In this document: positions 18,116 to 26,783 of the stretch, piece after piece | Layout: each line of letters starts with the position of its first letter | Numbering within the stretch: the stretch's first letter is position 1 | NCBI RefSeq assembly: GCF_031583025.1 | Contig: NZ_CP134062.1 | Coordinates: forward strand, 3,658,001-3,722,000 | Direction of reading: 5' to 3' | Source: Mycobacterium sp. Z3061 | GTDB taxonomy: Bacteria > Actinomycetota > Actinomycetes > Mycobacteriales > Mycobacteriaceae | DNA length: 64,000 bases | Translations under genes and position numbers: made by a program | The notes under the pieces: model-generated | Databases searched by the model: none | What the model saw: the letters and a program-made list of their open reading frames with translations, nothing else | What the model was told of the DNA's origin: nothing

Positions 18116-18262
18116 CGCATCGGGGCAGCCGCGGTCACACTGGGCGTTTGGCTAGTGCTGACTAGGCCATTGATCGACAGATATTGACGCTGAATATCCG
18201 GCTGCCTATGTCTTTGTCATGGACAAATCCGGCGCCTACCGTCGGCAGACCGGGAATGAACG
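18116..18262. promoter_or_regulatory. Divergent benA/catB promoter region with two inverted repeats
   Basis: Two perfect palindromic elements are present. CTAGT-GCTG-ACTAG is at 18152-18165, about 40 bp before benA. TTTGTC-ATG-GACAAA is at 18213-18227, about 35 bp before catB. Each is well placed to be an operator for one side of this divergent pair. The LAL regulator encoded after benD is the nearest candidate to bind; this is inferred. Confidence 0.5.
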
Positions 18263-19366
18263 GTGAAAATCGCTGCCGTTGAGGCGATCCCGTTCACGAT
18301 CCCCTACGTCAAGCCGGCGAAGTTCGCCTCGGGACAGGTGCGGGCAGCCGAGCACGTGCTGGTCCGGATACACACCGACGAAGGCGTCGTCGGCGTGGCA
18401 GAAGCACCACCGCGCCCGTACACCTACGGCGAGACGCGAGACGGAATCCTCGCGGTCATCAGGGGCGTTTTCGCGCCCCAGATCGTCGGACTGACGCTGA
18501 CCGAACGCGAGGTCATCACCGACAGGCTCGCACGTACCGTAGGCAACCCGACGGCGAAAGCGGCGATCGACATGGCAGCCTGGGATGCACTGGGGCGTAG
18601 CCTCGGCCTACCGGTGAGCGCGCTGCTGGGCGGATTCACCGACCGCATGCGGGTCAGCCACATGCTCGGCTTCGACACGCCGTCGGCGGTCGTGGCCGAG
18701 GCCGAGCGCATGGTCGGCGAATACGGCATCACCACCTTCAAGGTGAAGGTCGGACGCAGGCCGGTCGCCGTGGATACCGCCGTGGTGCGAGCGCTGCGCG
18801 AACGCTTCGGCGCCACCGTCGAACTCTACGTCGACGGCAACCGGGGATGGACGGCGTCGGAGTCGCTGCGCGCGATGAAGGAGATGGCCGACCTGGACCT
18901 GCTCTTCGCCGAAGAACTGTGCCCGGCCGACGATGTGCTGGGCCGACGATGGCTGCTGCAGCACATCGACATACCCTTTATCGCCGACGAATCGGTTCCC
19001 ACACCGGCCGACGTGACCCGCGAGGTACTCGGTGGGTCGGCCACCGCTATCAGCATCAAGACGGCCCGCACCGGGTTCACCGGCTCGCAACGTGTCCATC
19101 ACCTCGCCGAAGGACTGGGCCTCGAGGTGGTGATCGGCAACCAGTTCGACGGTCAGCTCGGCACGGCATGCGCCGTGAGCTTCGGCGCCGCGTTCGAGCT
19201 GACGTCACGACGAGCCGGTGAACTGTCCAACTTCTTGGACATGTCCGACGATCTGCTCGCCGCACCCCTGTGCATACGAGACGGCGAACTGCAGGTGCCA
19301 CCCGGTCCAGGGCTGGGCGTCCAGATCGATCCGGACAAGCTCCACCGTTACCGCACGGATCGGTAA
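18263..19366 (+). CDS. catB: Muconate cycloisomerase CatB
   Basis: This 367-residue enolase-superfamily protein has Lys-x-Lys in TFKVKVG, the metal ligands in YVDGNRGW, LLFAEEL and FIADESVP, and the second acid/base Lys in ISIKTARTG. It converts cis,cis-muconate to muconolactone. The start is a GTG at 18263. It begins the catBAC operon, with 19 bp to catA, and is divergent from benA. Chloromuconate and dipeptide-epimerase relatives are alike, but the catA and catC neighbours make CatB the best reading. Confidence 0.9.
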   Translation: MKIAAVEAIPFTIPYVKPAKFASGQVRAAEHVLVRIHTDEGVVGVAEAPPRPYTYGETRDGILAVIRGVFAPQIVGLTLTEREVITDRLARTVGNPTAKAAIDMAAWDALGRSLGLPVSALLGGFTDRMRVSHMLGFDTPSAVVAEAERMVGEYGITTFKVKVGRRPVAVDTAVVRALRERFGATVELYVDGNRGWTASESLRAMKEMADLDLLFAEELCPADDVLGRRWLLQHIDIPFIADESVPTPADVTREVLGGSATAISIKTARTGFTGSQRVHHLAEGLGLEVVIGNQFDGQLGTACAVSFGAAFELTSRRAGELSNFLDMSDDLLAAPLCIRDGELQVPPGPGLGVQIDPDKLHRYRTDR

Positions 19367-19385
19367 GAGAGAAAGGCAACGCCAG

Positions 19386-20240
19386 ATGATCACTATCGAC
19401 GAACCGAGCGCCGCCGCGTCGGGCGCAGCGGCGACCGCGCGGTTTCGCACCGACAAGTCGCCGTTCCAGGCAGTCCGGGACAGCCCGAAGGACCGTGTGA
19501 GTGAGCTTGCGCGCGAGGTCCTTTCGGCGGTGCACGACACCATACGACGGCACCGGGTGACCTATCACGAGTACAACGCGCTCAAAGCCTGGCTGATCGC
19601 CGTAGGGGCCGACGGCGAATGGCCGCTGTTCCTCGATGTCTGGGTCGAGCATGCCGTCGAGGAGGTTGCCACGGACCATCGCAACGGCAGCAAGGGCACC
19701 ATCGAGGGCCCGTATTACGTGCCGGGGTCTCCCGAATGCGGTGCGTTCGCAACCATTCCGATGCGTGCCGACGAGCGCGGCGTCCCACTGCGCTGGGCGG
19801 GAAGGATCACCTCCGTCGACGGCACCCCGTTGCAAGGCAGCATCGAACTGTGGCACGCCGATGCCGACGGCCGCTACTCCCAATTCGCGCCGAACCTGCC
19901 CGAGTGGAACCTGCGGGGCACCTTTACCGCCGATCCCGACGGGACATTCGAGATCACCACGATCCGGCCCGCCCCGTATCAGATCCCGACCGACGGATCG
20001 TGCGGGCGGCTGATCGCCGCCGCAGGCTGGCACGCCTGGCGCCCGGCGCATCTGCACGTCAAGGTTTCGGCCGCCGGCCATCAGCAGCTGACGACGCAGT
20101 TGTACTTTCCCGATGATCCGCACAACGACGATGACATTGCCTCCGCCGTCAAGCCCGAACTGCTGCTCGAGCCCCGGACCCAGTCCGACGGTTCGCAGAG
20201 AGTCGTCTACGACTTCGTCCTGGACCCCGAGAAGTACTGA
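19386..20240 (+). CDS. catA: Catechol 1,2-dioxygenase CatA
   Basis: This is a 284-residue intradiol dioxygenase. The non-heme Fe(III) ligands are visible: Tyr in GPYYVPGSP, Tyr in DADGRYSQF, and two His in RPAHLHVKV and the following AGHQQL. The N-terminal helical dimer domain is present, including the catechol-type opening. It cleaves catechol to cis,cis-muconate. The ATG at 19386 is preceded by a purine-rich AGAGAGAAAGG. The gene lies between catB and catC in one operon. Confidence 0.93.
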   Translation: MITIDEPSAAASGAAATARFRTDKSPFQAVRDSPKDRVSELAREVLSAVHDTIRRHRVTYHEYNALKAWLIAVGADGEWPLFLDVWVEHAVEEVATDHRNGSKGTIEGPYYVPGSPECGAFATIPMRADERGVPLRWAGRITSVDGTPLQGSIELWHADADGRYSQFAPNLPEWNLRGTFTADPDGTFEITTIRPAPYQIPTDGSCGRLIAAAGWHAWRPAHLHVKVSAAGHQQLTTQLYFPDDPHNDDDIASAVKPELLLEPRTQSDGSQRVVYDFVLDPEKY

Positions 20241-20246
20241 GGATCA

Positions 20247-20534
20247 ATGCTTTTCCACGTACGCATGGACGTGCACCTGCCGCATGACCTAGACCCGCAG
20301 CGGCGGGCAGCCCTGGTGGCTCAGGAGAAGGACTACTCACAAGAGCTGCAGCGGGCCGGCAAGTGGCCACACCTCTGGCGCATCGTGGGCGAGTACGCCA
20401 ACTTCTCCGTCTTCGATGTTGAATCGACTGATGAACTGCATCAACTGCTTTCCGGGTTGCCGCTCTTTCCCTTCCTGACCATTAACGTGACGCCGCTGGC
20501 GGCACATCCGTCGGCGATCTCCGGGACAGTTTGA
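20247..20534 (+). CDS. catC: Muconolactone isomerase CatC
   Basis: This 95-residue protein matches the usual CatC length and pattern: MLFHVRMDVHLP at the start, EKDYSQELQRAGKWPHLWRI in the centre (family Lys/Trp/Arg signature), and LPLFPFLTINVTPLAAHPS at the end. It converts muconolactone to 3-oxoadipate enol-lactone, the PcaD substrate. It starts 6 bp after catA and ends 3 bp before the convergent LuxR gene. Confidence 0.93.
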   Translation: MLFHVRMDVHLPHDLDPQRRAALVAQEKDYSQELQRAGKWPHLWRIVGEYANFSVFDVESTDELHQLLSGLPLFPFLTINVTPLAAHPSAISGTV

Positions 20535-20537
20535 AAG

Positions 20538-21722
20538 TCAACCTAATTCGGATACCGTGGCCAGGCGCACGTAGGCCGAGGCTGCCTCGGCACGGTTCGT
20601 CGCATGCAGCTTTCGCAACACTCGCTTGACATGTGACTTGACCGTGCCCGACGAGATCACCAGCTCGTCGGCGATCTGCTGGTTGGTACGGCCCGCCGCC
20701 ATCAGCCGCAGTACTTCGACCTCACGGCGGGTCAGCACGGCCATCACCTTCGTCTCGACCTCGGCCAGTGACCTCGCGGCAGGACCACGTTCAACAGGCT
20801 CGATCTTGCGCAGGTCCAAATCGGCGTCCTGCAGCGCGCGGGCGGCCTCGTCTGCGGACGCCAGCGCACGCCGCACCTCCGTGTGCTGGCGACGCATCCG
20901 CTCCAGCAGCACCGTGCGTTCGTAGGCGTAACCGAAGCCTTCGGCGAACGCCCACACCGTGTCGCGATCGATCTCGTCAACCACGCGGCCGGAATACAGC
21001 CGGTCGGCATGCAGAAAGCCGATCACCTTCCCGGTAGGCATGACCGGCGCGGCCACGTAGGAATGGGTCAGCGAGAAATCGATGATCGGCCGGTTGACGC
21101 GCGGGTCGGTGCGGGCGTCCCGCACGATCGCAGGCGCGTGCCGGCGAATCATCTCCGTTTCCAACAACATATGGTCCAGCGGCGGTGCCACCGACTGGGC
21201 AAAGGCGACCATCTTCTCCGCACCGGCACGGTCGTCACCGAAATATGCGGACTCCATCACCATCCGGCCCTCGTGGACGCGGAACAGCACAGCGCGGTCG
21301 AACCCGCACGACTCGACCAGTTCTCGCGGTGCCCGGTCGACGATCGCCGCGACATCCTCGACGGCGCGCAGCTTGCTCAGGCCTTCCTGGACCTGCAACA
21401 GCGCAAAGGTGCGCCGCCTGGCACCATCTTCGAGCAGGTCCCGTTCCAGCGAGGACAGGTCCAGCACCGCCTCGAGCGCATTGAGCGCGCGCACGTCGCC
21501 GAGCGACTCCAGGGCGGCCCGCACGACGGCCGCCTTGGCATCAATCGCCTCGGCGACCACCGCCATCGGGTCGTCGGTCGGATCCACGGCGCATCCCTGG
21601 AAGGCTTCCCGGTACTGGCGTGCGGCCTCGGTCTCCCTCGCCGGACGGGACGCCCAACCTGGGTGGTCTCCGTCGGCCAGGGTCGCGAACGGGGCGGGAT
21701 CGGGCGTGCCGCTGACAACCAT
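20538..21722 (-). CDS. GAF-domain LuxR-family transcriptional regulator
   Basis: This is about 394 residues when started at the ATG at 21722 (or the GTG at 21725); GGGAGGA lies 10-13 bases upstream. The frame is open to 21932, but that extension runs into the divergent P450 gene. The middle, with [17 protein letters not shown] and [20 protein letters not shown], looks like a GAF ligand-sensing domain. A C-terminal LuxR helix-turn-helix follows ([20 protein letters not shown], then [16 protein letters not shown]). It is divergent from the P450 unit, which it probably controls. Confidence 0.82.
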   Translation of the reverse strand: MVVSGTPDPAPFATLADGDHPGWASRPARETEAARQYREAFQGCAVDPTDDPMAVVAEAIDAKAAVVRAALESLGDVRALNALEAVLDLSSLERDLLEDGARRRTFALLQVQEGLSKLRAVEDVAAIVDRAPRELVESCGFDRAVLFRVHEGRMVMESAYFGDDRAGAEKMVAFAQSVAPPLDHMLLETEMIRRHAPAIVRDARTDPRVNRPIIDFSLTHSYVAAPVMPTGKVIGFLHADRLYSGRVVDEIDRDTVWAFAEGFGYAYERTVLLERMRRQHTEVRRALASADEAARALQDADLDLRKIEPVERGPAARSLAEVETKVMAVLTRREVEVLRLMAAGRTNQQIADELVISSGTVKSHVKRVLRKLHATNRAEAASAYVRLATVSELG

Positions 21723-21849
21723 CACGTGCTCACTGTCCTCCCAGGGCTGCCGTAGTGCGGCGAAAAATGCAAATTCCTCTCCTCTGGGGGCAGGAGTCCT
21801 CCCCAACGGGGGATCGCTTTGCCACCGCCGCGGGCCCAGGCTGGTCGGC

Positions 21850-23139
21850 ATGTCATCTGCGACCGTTCCCGACACCGCACGCACCCCCGAAGCACACGAA
21901 GCCCTGCAGTTGCTCACAACGCCCGAAGGCATCGCCGACCCCTATCCGCTCTATGACCAGCTCAGGGCACTCTCACCCGTTGCGGGATACCGGGATTGGC
22001 CACCCGGGACGGTGCCCGGCGCCGATGAACCCGTCACCGCGTGGGCGCTGTTCAGTTACGACCAGGTGTTCCAAGCCGCACGGGACAGCGCGACCTTCTC
22101 GTCCCGGGATCCGCTGCAGGAGGCCTCGTCCGCACCGAGCCTGATGCTGGTCAATACCGATCCACCCCAGCACGAAGTGGAACGAAAACTGGTCAGCCAG
22201 GCGTTTTCTCCGCGCCGCGTCAAGCGGCTGGAGGCCTGGCTCACCGAGCTGGTCCCGCGCCTGCTCGCCGACCTTGACGAGGCTTCCCGCGGCGGCGCTG
22301 CCGACGTCATGGAGTTCGCCGCCGAGATCCCCACCCGAGCCATGGTGCGACTGCTGGGGTTACCGGACGGCGACCACGTGCGCTTCCGGCGCTGGGCCAA
22401 CGCATTCATGCTGTCCTCGTCGCTGACCCCGCAAGAACGCATCGCCAGCAACGAGGAGATGGTGGCGGCCTTCGCGGCGCGGTTGGCCGAGCGCACCGAA
22501 CATCTGGCCGAAGAAGGAGCCGGATGCCCGAGCAGTCAGGACGTCGAGGACGCGGAGGACCTGATCGCCGCGCTGCTGCGCGCCGAGGTGGACGGGCAGC
22601 GGCTCACGCCGGCGGAGATCGTCCGGTTCTGCGTCACGCTCGTGGTCGCCGGCAGCGAAACGACGACGTTCCTGATCGGCAATCTGCTGCACGCGCTGGC
22701 GCGCGAACCCGAGCTCACCGCGCGGATTCGCACCGACCGCACGCTACTGAATCTGTTCGTGGAAGAAGAGCTTCGGCTCGACGGGCCGCCGCAGCGGCTG
22801 TTCCGCATCGCGACCCGCGACGTCGAGGTGGCGGGCAAGCTGATTCGCAAAGGCGACTGGGTGGCGCTGTTCTTCGGCTCGGCCAATCGCGATCCCGCGG
22901 TGTTTCCTGACCCCGGACGCCTCGACATCGACCGTCCCAACATCCGCCAGCAACTCTCCCTCGGTCACGGCGTGCACTTCTGCCTCGGCGCATCGTTGGC
23001 GCGTCTGGAGGTCTTGACGGTGCTCAACGCCGTCTTGGACCGCTATCAGCGGATCGCGCTCACCGACGATCCGGGCACCAAGCAGACCGCGAGCCTGCTG
23101 ACCCACGCCTATGTCCGCCTGCCCCTTCACCTTTCATGA
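21850..23139 (+). CDS. Cytochrome P450
   Basis: This 429-residue bacterial P450 has the I-helix oxygen motif AGSETTT, the K-helix EELR, and the heme loop [12 protein letters not shown] with the axial thiolate at Cys378. The usual first Phe of the loop is replaced by Leu. Bacterial P450s hydroxylate small or lipid substrates and need a ferredoxin; one is encoded two genes downstream. The ATG at 21850 begins 127 bp from the divergent regulator start. Family (CYP number) and substrate cannot be told from the sequence alone. Confidence 0.93.
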   Translation: MSSATVPDTARTPEAHEALQLLTTPEGIADPYPLYDQLRALSPVAGYRDWPPGTVPGADEPVTAWALFSYDQVFQAARDSATFSSRDPLQEASSAPSLMLVNTDPPQHEVERKLVSQAFSPRRVKRLEAWLTELVPRLLADLDEASRGGAADVMEFAAEIPTRAMVRLLGLPDGDHVRFRRWANAFMLSSSLTPQERIASNEEMVAAFAARLAERTEHLAEEGAGCPSSQDVEDAEDLIAALLRAEVDGQRLTPAEIVRFCVTLVVAGSETTTFLIGNLLHALAREPELTARIRTDRTLLNLFVEEELRLDGPPQRLFRIATRDVEVAGKLIRKGDWVALFFGSANRDPAVFPDPGRLDIDRPNIRQQLSLGHGVHFCLGASLARLEVLTVLNAVLDRYQRIALTDDPGTKQTASLLTHAYVRLPLHLS

Positions 23140-23537
23140 GCGCGTCACGCAATATCGCCGCGACCGAGGCGATCTACCGGGCGGTGCCGATCGGTGACCT
23201 ACCCACCGTGCTGGCTCACCTGGACCCTGACGTGCGTATCACCTATTACGGCACCGAGAGGATTCCGTACGCCGGCGATTTCCAGGGCATCAAGCAAGCG
23301 GTCTCCTTCCTCGAGAAGGTCGGGCAGGTGATCGACATCATCGAGATGGAGCCGTGGAAATTCATCGCGCAGGGTGACGATCTGGCTACCTGGGGCCGGC
23401 AACGTTTCCGCCGGCGCACCACCGGCCACGAGTGGGAGTCGGAATTCGCGCACATCATCACGCTGCGGGAGGGCCGCTGGCTGTACTTTCGCGACTTCGC
23501 GAATTCCGCTCTCGCCCTTGAGGCTTTCAGCGCATGA
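23136..23537 (+). CDS. NTF2/SnoaL-like protein between P450 and ferredoxin
   Basis: This 133-residue protein has the NTF2-like (SnoaL) cone fold pattern: a helical start (IYRAVPIGDLPTVLAHLDPD), then strand-rich DVRITYYG, FRRRTTGHEWESEFAHIITL and REGRWLYFRDF. Relatives include isomerases, cyclases and ketosteroid-isomerase-like proteins, but many are uncharacterised. It overlaps the P450 stop by 4 bp and the ferredoxin start by 4 bp, so the three are translationally coupled. A role on the P450 product is plausible but inferred. Confidence 0.78.
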   Translation: MSASRNIAATEAIYRAVPIGDLPTVLAHLDPDVRITYYGTERIPYAGDFQGIKQAVSFLEKVGQVIDIIEMEPWKFIAQGDDLATWGRQRFRRRTTGHEWESEFAHIITLREGRWLYFRDFANSALALEAFSA

Positions 23538-23725
23538 GAGTCATGGCCAACCGCGAGATCTGCATTTCCGCCGGCATCTGCGTGATGACGGCCGATGCCG
23601 TGTTCAGCCAGGACGCCGACGGCATCGTCCTGGTGGTCTCGCAGGAGGTGCGCGCGGGGGAGGAGCGCCGGGCGCGAAACGCCGTCACACTGTGCCCCTC
23701 GGGGGCACTACAGCTGGTGCCGTGA
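23534..23725 (+). CDS. 3Fe-4S ferredoxin of the P450 system
   Basis: This 63-residue ferredoxin has cysteines 10, 16 and 54 (C-x5-C near the start, CPSGAL at the end). Cys is absent at the position that would give a 4Fe cluster: the C-ISAGI-C spacing holds no middle Cys. This is the 3Fe-4S type that supplies electrons to actinobacterial P450s. The N-terminal MRVMANREICISAGIC is typical. It overlaps the preceding gene by 4 bp. No ferredoxin reductase is encoded with it. Confidence 0.9.
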   Translation: MRVMANREICISAGICVMTADAVFSQDADGIVLVVSQEVRAGEERRARNAVTLCPSGALQLVP

Positions 23726-23776
23726 CGCGGCTGCCCACCATGCCGCAGCTAGGGGCTTGCCGCCGCATCATGCCGA

Positions 23777-23872
23777 TACTAGCTAGATACATCATCACAC
23801 ATAAGTGGGGGTTTGCATCGTTATTTACGCAATCGAAGCGTGCAGTTTTGCGTATCGTCTATGGACATGATG
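23777..23872 (+). promoter_or_regulatory. Bipartite control module, copy 2 (upstream of yrbE3A), probable Mce3R operator
   Basis: TACTAGCTAGATACATC at 23777-23793 and a 23-bp block at 23850-23872 (core TATCGTCTATGGACAT) match the module of the echA13/melF gap at 15/17 and 21/23 positions with an identical 73-bp offset. The second block ends 24 bp before the chosen yrbE3A start. Overlapping it is the inverted repeat TACGCAA/TTGCGTA at 23826-23832 and 23848-23854. Mce3R represses mce3 in M. tuberculosis, so this is its most likely target here; the binding itself is inferred. Confidence 0.7.
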
Positions 23873-23896
23873 GTGTCGCCCCGCGTACCCTCGCGA

Positions 23897-24760
23897 ATGT
23901 CAAACATCCACTTCGACTTGTCCGGGGGCCAGCGTGACCTACCGCAAGCGACGACGGAGAGTCGGCGTCAGGGGGTACGCGGCGACATGGTGATCGCGGT
24001 CGGCCAGGCGGCTAAGCCGGTCCGCGCGATCGGCGACTTCTTCGCAATGTCGCTGGACACCTTCCTGGCCATGTTCCGGCCTCCGTTCGCCTGGCGGGAG
24101 TACCTGCTGCAATGTTGGTTCGTCGCCCGGGTGTCAACGCTCCCAGGCATTTTGATGACCATCCCGTGGGCGGTGATTTCGGGTTTTCTCTTCAATGTCC
24201 TGCTGACCGACATCGGCGCCGCGGATTTCTCGGGAACGGGCTGCGCGATCTTCACCGTGGATCAGAGCGCCCCCATCGTGACGGTGCTCGTGGTCGCCGG
24301 CGCCGGATCCACCGCGATGTGCGCCGACCTCGGTGCGCGAACCATCCGCGAGGAGCTGGATGCGCTGCGCGTAATGGGCATCAATCCGATTCAGGCACTT
24401 GCGGTTCCCCGCGTCCTGGCCGCCACCACCATCTCGCTGGCCCTGAGTTCGATCGTGACCGCGACCGGTTTGATCGGCGCCTTCTTCTGCTCGGTCTTCC
24501 TCATGCACGTCTCGGCGGGCGCCTGGGTCAGCGGGCTCACCACACTGACCCACACCATCGACGTCATCATCTCGATGATCAAGGCGACATTGTTCGGCCT
24601 GATGGCGGGATTGATCGCCTGCTACAAGGGCATGTCGGTGGGCGGTGGCCCCGCCGGCGTCGGCCGGGCGGTCAACGAGACGGTGGTGTTCGCCTTCATC
24701 GTCCTGTTCGTGATCAACATCATCGTCACCGCGGTCGGCATGCCGTTCATGGTGTCGTGA
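23897..24760 (+). CDS. yrbE3A: Mce-system permease YrbE3A
   Basis: This is about 287 residues from the ATG at 23897; the ATG at 23987 is an alternative with a weak GGGGG site. It is a MlaE/YrbE-type integral membrane protein with about six hydrophobic segments and the conserved cytoplasmic EELDALRVMGI loop that contacts the ATPase. YrbEA and YrbEB form the inner-membrane permease of Mce lipid importers. It opens the operon and is 9 bp before yrbE3B. The frame is intact, unlike its partner. Identification as the mce3 copy rests on the downstream gene order and protein lengths. Confidence 0.88.
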   Translation: MSNIHFDLSGGQRDLPQATTESRRQGVRGDMVIAVGQAAKPVRAIGDFFAMSLDTFLAMFRPPFAWREYLLQCWFVARVSTLPGILMTIPWAVISGFLFNVLLTDIGAADFSGTGCAIFTVDQSAPIVTVLVVAGAGSTAMCADLGARTIREELDALRVMGINPIQALAVPRVLAATTISLALSSIVTATGLIGAFFCSVFLMHVSAGAWVSGLTTLTHTIDVIISMIKATLFGLMAGLIACYKGMSVGGGPAGVGRAVNETVVFAFIVLFVINIIVTAVGMPFMVS

Positions 24761-24769
24761 GGTGATGCC

Positions 24770-25409
24770 ATGACGATGACCCAAAGCGTTGCGGCCGAAT
24801 GGAATCGGCTGGGATCCCAGATGCGGTTCTATGTCAGCACGCTGACCGGCATCCCCGATGCGGTACTGCACTATCGCGGCGAGTTGCTCCGGGTTATCGC
24901 CCAGATGGGTTTGGGCGTAGGAACTCTCGCAGTGATCGGGGGCACGGTCGTCATCGTCGGGTTCCTCGCCATGACCACCGGCGCGATCGTCGCGGTGCAG
25001 GGCTACAACCAGTTCGCCTCGGTGGGCGTGGAGGCCCTCACCGGCTTTGCGTCCGCGTTCTTCAACACCCGCGAAATCCAGCCCGGAACGGTAATGGTCG
25101 CGCTGGCGGCCACCGTCGGCGCCGGTGCCACCGCGCAGTTGGGAGCGATGCGGATCAACGAGGAAATCGACGCACTCGAGGTGATCGGCATCCGCAGCGT
25201 CAGTTACCTTGCGAGCACGCGCGTACTGGCGGGCGTGGTTGTGGCTGGTGTGCACCTATTACGGCTACACCGCGCACGGTGGACCGGCCGGGGTGGGTGA
25301 GGCCGTCGGCCGGGCGGTACGCGCGTCCATGGTCATCGCCTCGATCGCCATCGTCATCATGACGCTGGCCATCTACGGCCAGTCCCCGAACTTCCACCTG
25401 GCGAGCTAG
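24770..25409 (+). pseudogene. yrbE3B: Broken Mce permease gene yrbE3B (internal deletion with frame change)
   Basis: The first frame gives 154 good YrbEB residues ending at SYLASTRVLAGVVV (about 25243), including INEEIDALEVIGI. It then turns into nonsense and stops at 25300. The C-terminal YrbEB part, TYYGYTAHGGPAGVGEAVGR onward to PNFHLAS, resumes in the +1 frame and ends at 25409. Between AGVVV and TYYGY an intact YrbEB has about 60 residues, including a membrane helix and the periplasmic loop, and these are absent. So about 180 bp are lost and the frame is shifted; a single-base error cannot explain this. The whole remnant spans 640 bp against about 820-870 expected. The permease should be non-functional unless another YrbEB substitutes. 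Confidence 0.88.
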
Positions 25410-25414
25410 TCGAC

Positions 25415-26749
25415 ATGAACCGTGGCCCGGGTCGGCACCGTCTGCACGACGGGTGGTGGACGCTGATCTTGTTGGCCACCATCGGAATCGTCGTGCTCGT
25501 GACGGCGGTGTCCTTCGACGGAACCCTGCGCTCGTATGTACCGGTGACGCTGACCGCGGACCGTTCCGGGCTGGTGATGGACACCGACGCGAAGGTCATG
25601 ATGCGCGGTGTGCAGATAGGCCGGGTCAGCCAGATCGCTGACGACAAGTCGGGCACCCGGCTCGTCCTGCAACTCGAGCCGGACCAAATGCGTTACATCC
25701 CGGCCAATGTCGAGGCGCAGATCAGCGCAACCACCGCATTCGGCGCCAAGTTCGTCGAACTGGTCGCGCCGCAGCATCCGAGTCGTGCGAGGCTGGCCGC
25801 CGGGGCGGTTCTGCACTCGAAGAATGTCAGCACGGAGATCAACACTGTTTTCGAGAACGTCGTCAGCCTCCTCAACGTGATCGACCCGCTCAAACTCAAC
25901 GCGGTGCTGACCGCGGTAGCCGATGCCGTGCGCGGACAGGGTGAGCGGATCGGACGGGCCGCCACGGATCTCAACGAAGTCCTGACGGCACTCAACGCCC
26001 GCAGCGAGACCATCCGGCGGGACTGGAGGTCGCTGAAGAACTTCTCCGACACCTACGATGCCGCGGCACAGGACATCCTGACCATCCTGGACTCCGCCAG
26101 CACCACCAGCACCACCGTCGTCAGCCACGCCAAGGAGCTGGATTCCCTGCTGCTCAATGTCATTGGGTTGTCGAGCTCCGGAACCACCCTGCTGGGCAGG
26201 AGCAGAGACGATCTGGTCGCGTCGGTCAACCTGCTGGAGCCGACCACCCGGCTGCTCGGCAAATACAGCCCCGAATACACGTGCTTCCTGCAGGGCGTCA
26301 CCTGGTACCTCAACAACGGCGGCTACGAGGCATGGGGTGGCGCAGACGGCCGCACACTTCAACTTGATGTGGCCCTGTTACTGGGCAACGACCCGTACGT
26401 ATTTCCCGACAACCTGCCGCTGGTGGCCGCTAAAGGAGGTCCCGGCGGCAGACCCGGCTGCGGGTCACTGCCCGACGCCAGCAAGAACTTCCCGGTGCGC
26501 GAACTCGTCACCAACACCGGGTGGGGCACCGGCATCGACATCCGCCCCAATCCCGGCCTCGGACACCCATGTTGGGCCGACTACTTCCCGGTGACCCGCG
26601 CCGTACCCGAGCCACCGTCGATCCGGCAATGCCTCCCTGGTCCGGCCGTCGGCCCGAACCCGGGCGGGCCGCCATACGGGGCGGCGCTATACGGGCCCGG
26701 GGGAGTGCCGCTGTGGCCCGGAGTACCACCCGCGGAGGGCCCGCCGTGA
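25415..26749 (+). CDS. mce3A: MCE-family protein Mce3A
   Basis: This 444-residue protein has one N-terminal membrane anchor (WTLILLATIGIVVLVTAV), followed by the MCE domain around residues 38-120 (MRGVQIGRVSQI), a helical stretch, and a proline/glycine-rich C-terminus. Mce proteins form the hexameric tunnel that carries lipids from the outer envelope to the YrbE permease. It starts 5 bp after the yrbE3B remnant. The frame is intact. Confidence 0.9.
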   Translation: MNRGPGRHRLHDGWWTLILLATIGIVVLVTAVSFDGTLRSYVPVTLTADRSGLVMDTDAKVMMRGVQIGRVSQIADDKSGTRLVLQLEPDQMRYIPANVEAQISATTAFGAKFVELVAPQHPSRARLAAGAVLHSKNVSTEINTVFENVVSLLNVIDPLKLNAVLTAVADAVRGQGERIGRAATDLNEVLTALNARSETIRRDWRSLKNFSDTYDAAAQDILTILDSASTTSTTVVSHAKELDSLLLNVIGLSSSGTTLLGRSRDDLVASVNLLEPTTRLLGKYSPEYTCFLQGVTWYLNNGGYEAWGGADGRTLQLDVALLLGNDPYVFPDNLPLVAAKGGPGGRPGCGSLPDASKNFPVRELVTNTGWGTGIDIRPNPGLGHPCWADYFPVTRAVPEPPSIRQCLPGPAVGPNPGGPPYGAALYGPGGVPLWPGVPPAEGPP

Positions 26750-26783
26750 TCCAAGAAGCAACCACCAGAGCAGGAGAACATCC

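Noticed and set aside
18205..18230. ATGGACA in the benA/catB gap as another copy of the Mce3R-type block 2
   Set aside because: Only about 7 bases match; the TATCG half and block 1 at 73 bp are missing. The TTTGTC/GACAAA palindrome explains it better.
25200..25300. yrbE3B disruption as a single-base sequencing error
   Set aside because: A one-base shift would restore the frame but not the roughly 60 missing residues between AGVVV and TYYGY.
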